DNA from: Colwellia sp. M166
GTDB lineage: Bacteria > Pseudomonadota > Gammaproteobacteria > Enterobacterales > Alteromonadaceae
DNA: 64,000 bases
Reading direction: 5' to 3'
Assembly: GCF_024585285.1 (NCBI RefSeq)
Contig: NZ_CP040755.1
Coordinates: forward strand, 2,914,001-2,978,000
Shown: one piece after another, positions 26,405-38,600 of the stretch
Position numbering within the stretch: the first letter of the stretch is position 1
How the letters are laid out: every line of letters starts with the position of its first letter
The notes under the pieces: generated by a model
Databases searched by the model: none
What the model was told of the DNA's origin: nothing
Seen by the model: only the letters and a program-made list of their open reading frames with translations
Program-made: the position numbers and the translations under genes

Positions 26405-29400
26405 ATGTGTAAATTTAAATATTTTACTGCTTTGTTTATGCTGATTTATAGCGCTTTTTCAGCTCCTGTTTTGGCCGCTGAATGTCAAGCTGTATTTCCT
26501 GATGTTATTGCTTCTCATGGTGCTAGCGCAAACACCAGTAGTGTTGATTTTGGTTACAATGCACGCCTTACCAATAACCCTGATACCGTATTGTCGACTT
26601 TTCAAATTAGTCATAACTTAGGTTCGAACATTAACAGTTGTTCGACGGCTAATTGCATGGCTTCTGGTCAAGCTTCACCAGAGGTTAATGCCGATTTTTT
26701 ACGCGGTAGTGGCACCATTGACTATAGTCCACCGAGCAATCAAATAACGACTTTTGGCACCACAAGTGTCAATAATTATGATCAAATAACCGCTAACTCC
26801 GATGCAGTACTTAATTTTAGTGCTAACCATGATGTTTATTTTTTTGAGAACTTATCTTTAGGCTTTAACAACACACTTAACTTGTCTGCAGGAAAAACCT
26901 ATTATTTTGGTCAATTTTCGGTAGCGTCAAGTGTTGAAATCAACGTCGTCGGTGCGGGCACCGCCGTTGTTTATATTGACTCAGGAGTATTATTTACTGC
27001 CGCAACTATGGTTAACTCAAGCGGTAAAAATATATCCGGTGATGTAAGTAAACTCGTGATGCATGTTAATGGGGATGTAACGCTAAATAGCGGAGTGACC
27101 TTTTCAGGCGCTCTGTATGCTAAGGATATTACTTTTACATCGGCAAGTTTCTTACATGGGGTGACCTCAGGAGAGAAGTTTACCGTAAACTCTGACTCTA
27201 TTTTGACTTACGATAGCGATGTTTTTACGGCTGATTTTGGTGAGTTTTGTCAGAAAGATATTCCTGTTACCGCCATTGCTAACTTTAAGTTCGACGAAAG
27301 AGAATATGCTAATGTTGCTGGCGAAGTTAAAGACAGTATTGGCGAGTTTCATAGTACAGCGCGATCAGCACAAACGGTAGAAGGTAAGGTGTGTCAAGCA
27401 CTTGATTTATCTACAACAGGTACTCAAGATTATGTCGTACTTGATAAAGATGTTTTGCATAATAAAAGCGAGTTTAGTATTTCACTTTGGCTGAAAACGG
27501 CTAAAACTAGTACTCAGAGTATTCTATCTGGCGCCACATCAGGCAGCCATAATGAACTATTGATGTGGTTTACGCGTGACACAAGCTTTAGGCCATATCT
27601 AAAAGATAGGCCGATTAGCACTTTAACTACCTCTTCGATTGCAGGAGACACTTGGCGTCACCTAGTTTGGACACATGGTGATAATCAGAGTTGTCTATTT
27701 ATTGATAGTATTGCTCAAGGGTGTATAGCTTTAACAACAAGCCCGCGGAGTGTAGAAAGTCTGATTCTGGGGCAAGAGCAGGATAGTGTTGGTAATCGTT
27801 TTGATTCTTCCCAGGCTTTTAATGGCCTAATGGATGAGCTGGTTATTTTTGATGGTGTTATTGGCCAAACACAAATTAATCAAATATATAATTATCAAAG
27901 TAACGGTTTAGATCTTGATGGCGAACCTATTATTTGTGACAGTGAATTGATTGCGCAATTTTCAATGGAATCGTTATCATGGAATGGATCTACCGATGAA
28001 GTTATTGATGAAACAGGTAATTTTAATGGCCAAGCGTTTAATGGCCTTACTACTAATAGCGCAACCTCAGCGCTAACGGGTAATCCTGGTACTTGTAGCT
28101 ATGGAGAATTTGATGGCATTGATGACTATATTCAAATTGACGATGATGGTACGAGTGACTTTCCCTTAGATTTACAAAAAACATTAACGGTAAGTGTTTG
28201 GATAAATCCCAAATCATTACCAAGCTCTGGCCTAAAAACTATTGTTTCGAAAGATGAGAACTACGAATTTCACCTGCAACCTTCAGGTGAAATTAACTGG
28301 TGGTGGCAAACATCGTCTTTTTCTACATCGGGTGCCGGTATTACAGCGGGTAACTGGTATCACGTTGCCATAACTTATGAAAGTGGTAAGCAAGTAATCT
28401 ATATTAACGGTGTTGAAAAAGGATCTAGCGCGGTAACGGGGGACTTAATATTAAACAATGACCCCTTACAAATAGGGCAAGATCAGCGTATTTCTAGTCG
28501 ATTCTTCTCAGGGTTGATTGATGAAGTGCATATTTTTAAAGGCGCGTTAAGTGCTGCTGAAATCAATAAGATTTATGCTAAAAGACACCCTTGCGCGGAG
28601 CCCATTATTCATCACTATGAAATTGTGCATGATGGTAATGGTTTAACTTGTGCCGCTGAGCAAATCACCATCAAAGCTTGCACTAATAGCGAATGTGCAA
28701 GTAATAGTGATTTAAGTACCGAAGCGGTGAGCTTAAACTTTACTGTCATTAGTCCAACTGATGGGCGTATTATTAAAGCATCACCAACCTTTACAGGCAG
28801 TACAAGCTTTACGTTTAATCATACCACCGCAGAAACATTAACTTTATCAGTTGACGATGCAAGCGTGAATGCCAGTCATGCTTTTGAGTGTTCAGGTGTC
28901 GGTGATAGCTGTAACATGGGCTTTGAAAACGCTGGCTTTAGGTTTCTTTCTAGTAACGATAATAATGAGACTATTGCACATCAAATATCAGGTAAAGAAT
29001 TTGCCGACACCCTGAAACTGCAAGCAGTTAAAAGTAATAACGGGGTGTGTGAAGGTTTATTTTCTGGTGATGTTACGATTAGCTTATCTCAAGAGAATAT
29101 AACGCCAGATTTAAACTTTAACCCCGGCTTAGCTTTCCAAACGGGTGACAAGAATATTGCAAAATATCCACAATTTTCCAACGATGTTACCTTAGCTTTT
29201 GATGCTGAGAGTACTGCGACTATTGTAAAACCTCAGTATCTAGATGCTGGGCAAATTCGTTTACATGCAAAATATGCTAATGACGATATTGCTATTGTTG
29301 GCAGTTCAAATAGCTTTTGGGTAAAGCCAGACAAATTTGTGATTAACTCTACGGCCAGTTATAACGCCACTGCTGATAGCACTTTTGTTGCAGGCAAAGA

Positions 29401-30862
29401 TTTTACTTTTCATGTTCGTGCCTTAAATGAGAACGGTGATATCACACAAAACTATCGACAAAGCGATGGAACACTAAAACTAAAGGTGACAAGAGTAGCG
29501 CCGACCCTTGCAGATACCGTCAATGGTCAGTTTACGTACCTCGATAACACAAGTATTGAAAGCGATACTGGTTTTCAGCCTGTGGTATTAACTAACTTTA
29601 GCGATGGCGATAAAGGGCAATCAGTATTTAATGGTGGGCGATATAATGAAGTTGGTGTTATTAATGTTGAGCTACAAGATAGTAATTATGGCGGTTTATC
29701 AGGTAGTCAAGGCTTAGTCAGTGCCGACAACCTTACGCTTGGGCGTTTTACTCCTGCTTACTTTAAGCAAACAGTCAATACTGCGGGTAGGCTTGATGCC
29801 TATCACAGTGATGCAGATTCAGGGCGCTGTGAAATAGCAAATTGGACTTATACCGGCCAACGCACAACTGACAACAAAGGCACTATTGGCTATAGCCTAA
29901 CACCGAAAATAGCCATTACAGCTTTTAATGCACAAGACGAAATAACACAAAACTACACCTTAGGTGCGGCAGAAGGCTTTATGAGGTTGCTGGCAACAGG
30001 TGTTGATATTCCTTGGCCTGACCATGACGATGAGCAGCTTCGTGTTAATGATGAGGCGTTAAGTGCTGATGAAAATGCTGCAAACTTTGTTGAGATCACT
30101 GCGTTTATGGAGCCAGGTAAGCTAGAGTTTAGTGTTAATGATGAAGGCGCTTTAGTTGCCGGGCAAATGCTTTATACGTTTTCAGATAATGACCATTTTA
30201 GTTATGATCGGGATGAAACTAGTTTCTTAAAGCCATTTTCGGCAAAAATTCCTTTTGTACCCCAGCAAATTACCGATCAAGATGGCGTTACTTTACAAAT
30301 CAATCCAGCCAGCAATGAAATAGCTGAAGCCGCTATTGAAAAGCTTGTCAGCACTGGTGTTGATATTCGTTTTGCTCGAATGGTGTTAGCAAATGCCTAT
30401 GGCTCAGAAAATACACGTTTGCGAGTACCATTATCAATAGAGGTTTATAACGGCACCAACGGGAAATATGACAGTGAAAATTTTGCGATAAATTCCAATG
30501 AAAGTTGTTTAACTGCGAGTGTTGAGGATAAAAAATCAGGTACAAAATACTCAGGTAATATGAACATTTGGGATTATCGTCTCATTGATATTGAAACCGA
30601 CAACATACAGGTTGCCGATACTGAGGCGAGTGTTAGTGGTGTTTTCATTGAAGGTGAGCAAAAACAATTATTTTTCAGTTCACCAACTAAGCAAGGAGTG
30701 CTGGACTTTGAATACCAAATGCCAGCATGGTTGCAATTTGATTGGCGCAATGAGGATGGCAAGAATGATGGTCCGTTCGATGCTAATCCAAGTGCTACAT
30801 TAAGCTTTGGTCTTTACCGCGGCAACGACCGTATTATTTCATGGCGTGAAGTGGCCAATTAG
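26405..30862 (+). CDS. mshQ: MshQ: giant secreted LamG/DUF6701 protein of the MSHA locus
   Basis: 1485 aa, with a signal peptide (LIYSAFSAPVLAAECQ). Residues about 30-290 are a beta-rich region with many Asn, Ser and Thr. Two LamG (concanavalin-like) domains follow at about 295-500 and 517-720, each with a FDE/FDG start, an ISLWLKT or VSVWINP strand, WRHLVWTH or WYHVAITY, and GLMDELVIF or GLIDEVHIF. The C-terminal half is Cys-poor and reads as DUF6701, known from MshQ. It starts 246 bases after mshP. Likely a tip adhesin or surface protein; function is inferred. Confidence 0.85.
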   Translation: MCKFKYFTALFMLIYSAFSAPVLAAECQAVFPDVIASHGASANTSSVDFGYNARLTNNPDTVLSTFQISHNLGSNINSCSTANCMASGQASPEVNADFLRGSGTIDYSPPSNQITTFGTTSVNNYDQITANSDAVLNFSANHDVYFFENLSLGFNNTLNLSAGKTYYFGQFSVASSVEINVVGAGTAVVYIDSGVLFTAATMVNSSGKNISGDVSKLVMHVNGDVTLNSGVTFSGALYAKDITFTSASFLHGVTSGEKFTVNSDSILTYDSDVFTADFGEFCQKDIPVTAIANFKFDEREYANVAGEVKDSIGEFHSTARSAQTVEGKVCQALDLSTTGTQDYVVLDKDVLHNKSEFSISLWLKTAKTSTQSILSGATSGSHNELLMWFTRDTSFRPYLKDRPISTLTTSSIAGDTWRHLVWTHGDNQSCLFIDSIAQGCIALTTSPRSVESLILGQEQDSVGNRFDSSQAFNGLMDELVIFDGVIGQTQINQIYNYQSNGLDLDGEPIICDSELIAQFSMESLSWNGSTDEVIDETGNFNGQAFNGLTTNSATSALTGNPGTCSYGEFDGIDDYIQIDDDGTSDFPLDLQKTLTVSVWINPKSLPSSGLKTIVSKDENYEFHLQPSGEINWWWQTSSFSTSGAGITAGNWYHVAITYESGKQVIYINGVEKGSSAVTGDLILNNDPLQIGQDQRISSRFFSGLIDEVHIFKGALSAAEINKIYAKRHPCAEPIIHHYEIVHDGNGLTCAAEQITIKACTNSECASNSDLSTEAVSLNFTVISPTDGRIIKASPTFTGSTSFTFNHTTAETLTLSVDDASVNASHAFECSGVGDSCNMGFENAGFRFLSSNDNNETIAHQISGKEFADTLKLQAVKSNNGVCEGLFSGDVTISLSQENITPDLNFNPGLAFQTGDKNIAKYPQFSNDVTLAFDAESTATIVKPQYLDAGQIRLHAKYANDDIAIVGSSNSFWVKPDKFVINSTASYNATADSTFVAGKDFTFHVRALNENGDITQNYRQSDGTLKLKVTRVAPTLADTVNGQFTYLDNTSIESDTGFQPVVLTNFSDGDKGQSVFNGGRYNEVGVINVELQDSNYGGLSGSQGLVSADNLTLGRFTPAYFKQTVNTAGRLDAYHSDADSGRCEIANWTYTGQRTTDNKGTIGYSLTPKIAITAFNAQDEITQNYTLGAAEGFMRLLATGVDIPWPDHDDEQLRVNDEALSADENAANFVEITAFMEPGKLEFSVNDEGALVAGQMLYTFSDNDHFSYDRDETSFLKPFSAKIPFVPQQITDQDGVTLQINPASNEIAEAAIEKLVSTGVDIRFARMVLANAYGSENTRLRVPLSIEVYNGTNGKYDSENFAINSNESCLTASVEDKKSGTKYSGNMNIWDYRLIDIETDNIQVADTEASVSGVFIEGEQKQLFFSSPTKQGVLDFEYQMPAWLQFDWRNEDGKNDGPFDANPSATLSFGLYRGNDRIISWREVAN

Positions 30863-31085
30863 TGTTGAGATGGCTTGAGTATTTTGTTGACCTGCCGCCT
30901 GTAAACGCTTGTTGATTTAATGAATAACAAAAAAACTGAATATTTCGCGATATTTTTATCAATCTAACAACACAAGCGCTATAGTCTGCGGTATGATAGC
31001 TTGTTAATAATACCAAATATCATTTGTCAGCTGATTTTAAGTTGGCAAATTTAGCACAATACTATTCTGGCAATTTGTTGCCTAG

Positions 31086-32156
<1,071 letters not shown>

Positions 32157-32171
32157 TTAATAGTTCACGCA

Positions 32172-33053
32172 ATGAATCCAATATTTAAGCATGGACCTTC
32201 CCCACAGCACCGACTTATTTTGGTGCTGTTTTGTTCTGGACTGTTAATATTTTTTGACCATAAAGCTAATAGCTTCGAGTTTGCTCGCGGCTATTTACAG
32301 TCTATGGTGAGCCCTCTGCAATACTTAGCAACAGCGCCTAAACAAATGATGAATTGGGCGGCAGAAAATATTGTTACTCGTCGTCAACTTATTGCCGATA
32401 ACGAGCAATATAAAATCAATGAATTAGCTTTTCATGAACAAGCGTTACAATTACAGATTGTACAACGCGAAAATGATCGTTTAAGGGCCTTACTTGCGTC
32501 ACCATTACGTGGTGATGCTAAAAAAATGGTTGCTGAAATTTTAGCGGTTGATAGTGACCCTTATACCCACCAAGTGGTCATTAATCGAGGGGCAAATGAT
32601 GGCGTTTATGAAGGTCAAGCCGTTATTGATGATGAAGGTATTGTTGGTCAAATACTGCATGTAGGCACTACCAGTAGTCGTGTATTATTGATCACCGATG
32701 TAACTCATGCGGTACCGGTCAGAGTCAGCCGAAATGGCGTTCGCTTAATTGCGAGTGGGGTTGGGGTGATAGATACCTTAGGACATAACCATGTGCCGCA
32801 TAGTGCTGATATTCGAGTTGATGATATGTTAGTTACGTCAGGCTTAGGCGGTAAATTTCCAGAAGGTTATCCCGTGGCAAAAGTGACTTCTGTGTTGCAA
32901 GATGAATCACGTGCTTTTTCTCAAATTCAAAGTCAACCTGTCGCGAAAATAGATCGCTTACGTTATGTTTTATTGTTATGGCCAGAGCAAAGCAACTTGC
33001 AAGCAACTAAAAATATAGTGCTAAAACCAGATGACAAGGCTAAAAATAAATGA
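32172..33053 (+). CDS. mreC: Rod-shape protein MreC
   Basis: 293 aa, single-pass inner-membrane protein. Basic start, one membrane helix (LILVLFCSGLLIFF), a coiled coil (about residues 65-105) and a beta-barrel domain with VINRGANDGVYEGQAVIDDEGIVGQ. It activates PBP2-RodA in the periplasm. Fifteen bases after mreB and 4-base overlap with mreD, so one operon. Confidence 0.96.
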   Translation: MNPIFKHGPSPQHRLILVLFCSGLLIFFDHKANSFEFARGYLQSMVSPLQYLATAPKQMMNWAAENIVTRRQLIADNEQYKINELAFHEQALQLQIVQRENDRLRALLASPLRGDAKKMVAEILAVDSDPYTHQVVINRGANDGVYEGQAVIDDEGIVGQILHVGTTSSRVLLITDVTHAVPVRVSRNGVRLIASGVGVIDTLGHNHVPHSADIRVDDMLVTSGLGGKFPEGYPVAKVTSVLQDESRAFSQIQSQPVAKIDRLRYVLLLWPEQSNLQATKNIVLKPDDKAKNK

Positions 33054-33529
33054 CCATTGCTAGTCGCTTGATTATTCTATTAACTTTTTTAGTCGCTTTA
33101 ATGGCAAGTATTATGCCTTTGCCTTTGAGTGTTGATGCTTTTCGACCTGACTGGGTACTGATTGTGCTACTTTACTGGTGCTTGGCGTTACCAAACCGAG
33201 TAAATGTTATATCAGCGGGGGTGATGGGCTTTATTCTTGATGTTTTATTAGGTTCAACCTTAGGTGTTCATGCTGCAGCAATGGCTATTTCTGTTTATAT
33301 TGTGGCAGGAAATTTTCAAAAAATACGCAACTTTTCTATTTGGCAGCAAGCATTAATTGTTGGTGTGTTGTCGGCGCTGTATCATTTAATAGTATTTTGG
33401 CTGCAACGCTTTCTAACTGATGCGGTATTTTTGCCGAGTTATTTATACCCCGTTCTTACCACAATTATATTGTGGCCTTGGGTATTTTTATTATTACGTA
33501 AAATAAGACGAAACTTTCGAATCAAATAA
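33050..33529 (+). CDS. mreD: Rod-shape protein MreD
   Basis: 159 aa polytopic membrane protein with about five or six helices. The family text FRPDWVLIVLLYWCLALPNRV and GFILDVLLGSTLGVHA is clear. It stabilises the MreC-PBP2-RodA complex. ATGA overlap with mreC. Confidence 0.95.
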   Translation: MTIASRLIILLTFLVALMASIMPLPLSVDAFRPDWVLIVLLYWCLALPNRVNVISAGVMGFILDVLLGSTLGVHAAAMAISVYIVAGNFQKIRNFSIWQQALIVGVLSALYHLIVFWLQRFLTDAVFLPSYLYPVLTTIILWPWVFLLLRKIRRNFRIK

Positions 33530-33530
33530 C

Positions 33531-34118
33531 ATGTCTAATACCCTGATTTTGGCGTCACAATCACCACGCCGTAAAGAATTACTAAAACAACTTGGTTATG
33601 ATTTCACTTGTGTACCTGCCGATATCGATGAAAGCGTACTGTCGAGTGAATCTCCTGAGCAATATGTTGCTCGTTTGGCGTTAGCAAAAGCGCAGGCTAT
33701 TGCTATTAAACATCATGATGATGTGGTGGTACTTGGTTCAGATACGAGTGTGGTATTTGGGCAGCATATTTTAGGTAAGCCTGAATCTTTATCTGATTGT
33801 CATACTATGTTGGCTATGTTATCAGGCAATACTCATGAAGTGGTTACCGCAATTGCTGGGGTTAAAGGTCAACGATTTGAGGTTGTTATAGTAAGTACAG
33901 AGGTAGATTTCAAAACCCTAAGTGAAAAAGAAATAACACACTACTGGCATACAGGTGAGCCGCAAGATAAAGCTGGCGCTTACGGTATTCAAGGCATTGC
34001 GGGTCAATTTGTTAAACAAATTCGTGGTAGCTATTCTGCTGTAGTTGGCTTGCCTTTATATGAAACAGCCCAGTTACTATCGACATTCGGTGTTAAGTCA
34101 TCAATGACAACAGATTAA
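33531..34118 (+). CDS. Maf-type nucleoside triphosphate pyrophosphatase (YhdE-like)
   Basis: 195 aa, full Maf domain: LASQSPRRKELLKQLG at the start, VLGSDTSVV, GKPES and the late KDKAGAYGIQG-like text (DKAGAYGIQGIAG). The YhdE branch hydrolyses dTTP, UTP and their modified forms. It starts one base after mreD and the mreD-maf-rng order is the standard gammaproteobacterial one. Confidence 0.93.
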   Translation: MSNTLILASQSPRRKELLKQLGYDFTCVPADIDESVLSSESPEQYVARLALAKAQAIAIKHHDDVVVLGSDTSVVFGQHILGKPESLSDCHTMLAMLSGNTHEVVTAIAGVKGQRFEVVIVSTEVDFKTLSEKEITHYWHTGEPQDKAGAYGIQGIAGQFVKQIRGSYSAVVGLPLYETAQLLSTFGVKSSMTTD

Positions 34119-34130
34119 ACAGGAATTGAT

Positions 34131-35594
34131 ATGAGCGGTGAATTACTTATCAATGTTACCCCAAGTGAAACACGGGTAGCGTTAATCGAAAATGGTTCAC
34201 TACAAGAAGTGCATGTTGAGCGTGAAGCTCGTCGTGGCTTAGTAGGAAATATCTACCTTGGTAAGATTATTCGGGTACTACCCGGCATGCAAGCCGCTTT
34301 TGTTGATATTAATTTAGGCAAAGCGGCTTTTTTACATGCCTCGGATATTAATTCTAAATTGATTTTAAAAGTAGACAGTAATAGTGAACAAGTACCTGAT
34401 ATTCGCAATTTGGTGCATGAAGGGCAATATATTGTTGTCCAGGTTGTTAAAGACCCTATGGGCACGAAAGGCGCCCGTTTAACTACAGATATTACTGTCG
34501 CAGCACGCTTTTTAGTGTTGATGCCCAATGCCAGTCACGCTGGAATATCGCAACGTATTGAAGACCCGAAAGAGCGCAACCGTTTAAAATCTATTGTTAC
34601 GCCATACTGCGGAGAAGATCATGGCTTTATTGTCCGTACTGCCGCAGAAGGTGCTGGTATTGAAGAATTGCAGCACGATGCCGAGTTTTTGCGCCGTGTG
34701 TGGGCAAAAGTGATCGAGCGCAAAGAGCGCAAACAAACCAAAGATCCTATTTATCAAGATTTATCATTAGCCTTTCGAGTGCTACGTGATTTTGTTGGTG
34801 TTTCACTTGAACGTATTCGTATTGATTCTAAGCTAACTTATGAGCAATTAGTTGAATTTACCAGTGAATTTGTACCGAACTTAGCGCCAGTATTGGAATA
34901 CTATCCCGGCGAGCGGCCAATATTTGACTTATTTGATGTGGAAAGTGAAATCCAACGTTCTTTGCACCGTAGAATTGAGTTGAAGTCGGGGGGCTACCTG
35001 ATCATAGATCAAACAGAAGCTATGACCACGATTGATATTAATACCGGTGCTTTTGTTGGTCACAGAAATTTAGAAGAGACCATATTTAATACCAATATTG
35101 AAGCGACGCAGGCGATTGCTCGACAGCTTAGATTAAGAAACCTTGGTGGTATTATCATCGTTGATTTTATCGACATGAACGAGAAAGAGCATCAACGCCG
35201 AGTACTACATAGCTTAGATGTGGCTATGGCTAAAGATAATGTTAAATACAGCTTGTCAGGATTTTCAGCGTTAGGGCTTGTTGAAATGACGCGTAAACGC
35301 ACGCGTGAAAGCTTAGAACATATTCTCTGTGGCGAGTGCGAAGTTTGTCATGGTCGAGGCTATGTTAAAACGGTTGAGACGGTCTGTTTTGAAATTTTAC
35401 GAGAAATTGTCCGCGTTAACCGTGCATACGATGCCGATAAATTTATTGTTTATGCTTCGTCATCGGTGAGTGAATCATTAATAAACGATGAGTATCATAA
35501 TCTTGCTGAGCTTGAGGTTTTCATTGGTAAGCAGATTAAAGTACAGACAGAAAACATGTATAATCAAGAGCAGTTTGATGTTGTTATGATGTAG
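34131..35594 (+). CDS. rng: Ribonuclease G
   Basis: 487 aa, collinear with E. coli RNase G from LLINVTPSETRVA to NQEQFDVVMM. S1 domain about residues 38-130, RNase H-like and DNase I-like domains with IIDQTEAMTTIDINTG and IIIVDFIDM (catalytic Asp), then the zinc link CGECEVCHGRG. It matures 16S rRNA 5' ends and decays some mRNAs. AGGAATT precedes the ATG; 12 bases after maf. Confidence 0.97.
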   Translation: MSGELLINVTPSETRVALIENGSLQEVHVEREARRGLVGNIYLGKIIRVLPGMQAAFVDINLGKAAFLHASDINSKLILKVDSNSEQVPDIRNLVHEGQYIVVQVVKDPMGTKGARLTTDITVAARFLVLMPNASHAGISQRIEDPKERNRLKSIVTPYCGEDHGFIVRTAAEGAGIEELQHDAEFLRRVWAKVIERKERKQTKDPIYQDLSLAFRVLRDFVGVSLERIRIDSKLTYEQLVEFTSEFVPNLAPVLEYYPGERPIFDLFDVESEIQRSLHRRIELKSGGYLIIDQTEAMTTIDINTGAFVGHRNLEETIFNTNIEATQAIARQLRLRNLGGIIIVDFIDMNEKEHQRRVLHSLDVAMAKDNVKYSLSGFSALGLVEMTRKRTRESLEHILCGECEVCHGRGYVKTVETVCFEILREIVRVNRAYDADKFIVYASSSVSESLINDEYHNLAELEVFIGKQIKVQTENMYNQEQFDVVMM

Positions 35595-35638
35595 TGTCCT
35601 ATATTTATGAATAATGTAAGTGTCTTGGTAAAATATTA

Positions 35639-38600
35639 ATGAGTGTTTCCACGGTATTAAATCGCTGGCTTAAGCGCCTTTATAAACTGTTAGCAATATT
35701 GCTAGTGGTGTTTGCCGTGTTGATTAGTACCTTGCGCTTATTTCTACCTTATGCGCATAATTATCGCCAAAATGTCGAAGATTACATAAATACCACCTAC
35801 AACAGTAATATTTCTATTGGTTCCCTAAGCATGGGCTGGCAAACATCGGGGCCGACTCTGATCACCCGACAAGTCGAGCTTTCCTCCCTCGGTGATAATA
35901 AAATATACATTGATAGCCTAGAAGTTGAATTGGATTTTTGGCGCAGTGTACGCTCAAGACAATTAGTGACTAAAGACTTTGTTATTTCCGGCGCTGAATT
36001 AACGTTTGAGCAGGATGCGCTGGCTAATTCTGCGGAAGAAGTCAGTGATAATGATGAATCTGATGAGAGCTTATTAGACTCGCTTTCTACTATTTTATTA
36101 GATCAAATTTCTCGCTTTTCAATTCGTGATAGCCATGTACTTTATCGTTCCATTGCCGGAGATCGAGCGTTTACCATTAATGAAATGTTTTGGCTCAATG
36201 ACAATGATCGTCATCAAGCCAATGGAACGGTCATTGTTGATGGCTTAAGCTCTAATAATTTAAAAGTATTATTAGACTTTAAAGGTCAAAGCTTTGATAA
36301 CCTCAGTGGACAAGCTTACCTTGAAGCGAATGAAATCGATATAACACCTTGGTTAGGGCGAGTATTAGCGATCAAGGATGCCAATACGCATTCGGCGATT
36401 AACTTTAATGCTTGGCTGAATATTAGTGCGGGTGAAGCCGAATTTATTCAGTTAGCGTTAGGTAATAACAAAATTACTTGGCAGCATCTTGATAAAGTAC
36501 AAAGTTTTGAAGTTATCGGTGGTGATGTCGAAATAAAAACCTTGGGTGAATTGCAGTTTAACGTTGCCACATCAGCATTAACCATTAAAAGAAATGGCAT
36601 TGAGACTAATCGACTATCACTATTGGCCAATGTTGACGGTGATAACGTTAACGGTTATATCAGTGCCTTAGAGTTAGCCAGTTTTACTGGTATATCACCG
36701 TTATTACTGAATGACGTTGCGCTAGAAAGCTTATTACTTGATCTTGCTGCTGTTGGTCGCGTTGAAGATATTCATTTTCGTACTAGCGCCGATGATTTAG
36801 CGATAACCGCAGAATTTAGCAACGTTAATAGTCACTTTAGCCATGGCATTCCTGGTATTGATAATGTTAGTGGCGAATTGGTTTATTTAAATAATCAGCT
36901 GCAAATATCATTAAATGCTGTTGATGGCGCGCTTAATTTTGATAAACACTTTAAATATCCTATTCCTTATACACGCTTAAGTAGCCAGATTAATGCGCAG
37001 TTTTTTGCCGATGATTGGCAGCTCTTGGTTGATAATATTGAGTTTAGCTCTCCAGAGTTGAACTTAACTGCCGATGTTAAGGTTGAAAGTATAAAAGATC
37101 AGCCGATTACGATGTCATTATTAGCTAGTGTGAGTGATGGCAATGCCAAGTATGCTGAGTATTATTATCCACATTTACTGATGGGGCCGGGACTTGTCGG
37201 TTACTTAAATGGTGCCATTGTTGATGGTAAGGTTAATCAGGCTTTGGTGCTGTTTAATGGGCCATTACAAAACTTTCCATTTGATCATCACGAAGGTGTG
37301 TTTGTTGTTGATGCTGAATTATCAGAAAGTACGTTTAAATTTGATCCTGAATGGCCGGCAATCAATAATTTTTCAGCCAATTTAAACTTTACTAATAATA
37401 GTATGCTAATAACAGGGCGAGCAGGTCAGTTATCAGGTATTGATGTTAGCGGAGTTGAAGCCGCGATTGCGAGCCTATCTGATGGTCAAGTATTAACGGT
37501 CGATGCTGATTTTACCAATGTGCAACCACAGCAGGTGAGTCAATTGATGGACGCTAGTCCAATGCAAAATTCCATTGGCGTGACATTAGAGCAAGTGCTT
37601 ATTTCAGACCCTATTAGTGGTGACTTTTCGTTAACCTTACCGTTAAACGATCTTGATGCCGTTGTTGCAAAGGGCCATGTTGACTTTAAAAATAATCGCT
37701 TAGCGCTACAAGCGCCACGTATGGATTTTAGCCAAGTAAACGGTCACTTGGATTATGCTAATGATGTCCTAACAGCCTCTAATGTTGAGATGGATTGGCG
37801 TGGTTTGCCGTTAACACTTAATGTGCAAGCTAAGCAAAAGTCAGAGTTTTATAACGTCAATATTGAAACATTAGCTCAATGGCAAGCTAGCCAGTGGCAT
37901 GCGCAATTACCTCATGATTTGGTAAAATATGCCCAAGGGCCCTTAGCTTGGCAAGGCTTACTAGCGCTTAATATCAGTGATGATAAATTTACTTATGATT
38001 ACCAAATTAACTCAAAGTTAAATGAATTAACCTTAGCGTTACCCGCACCATTTAGTAAAAATGCTGCAGAGCAAGTTGCGGTCAGTATTCATGCTTTTGG
38101 TGATGAATTTAATAGCACAATAAGTGCTGATATTGGCGAAAAAGTTGACTTTTATGGCTTGCTTGACCATCAGCAAACGCATTTCTCGCTGGCACACTTA
38201 GTGCTAGGTAAGCAGCAGTTGTGGTTACCGACGACGGGCTTTCATATTACAGCTGATCTAGCACAAGCTAACTATGAGCAATGGCAACCTCTAGTATTGG
38301 ATATTCTCGCTTCGCTTGAAGCAGAGCCTGTTGCTGTAAATACATCGGCAGCGACTTTAGCTTCAAGCACAAGTGAGTCGAGTTTATTAAGCACGCCAGA
38401 TAAAATACATGGCAAAATCGATAATTTATCTGTCTATGGTGAAAACTTTCAGCAGGTGGATTTTAATTTTGCAGCTGAGCCAAATTGGTGGTTACTTAAT
38501 GTTAACGCTAAAGAGTTAAGAGGCTCCGCTAAATTTTATCCCGATTGGCATCAACAAGGCATAGATATCGATGCTGATTTTATGCATTTAAATAATGTTG

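Noticed and set aside
12257..30862. The msh locus as a horizontally acquired island
   Set aside because: Composition looks like its neighbours, there is no integrase, tRNA or direct repeat at the edges, and its placement before mreBCD is usual in related genera.
31010..31035. ATACCAAAT near mreB as another copy of the palindromic element
   Set aside because: Only the first seven bases match and there is no matching inverted arm nearby.
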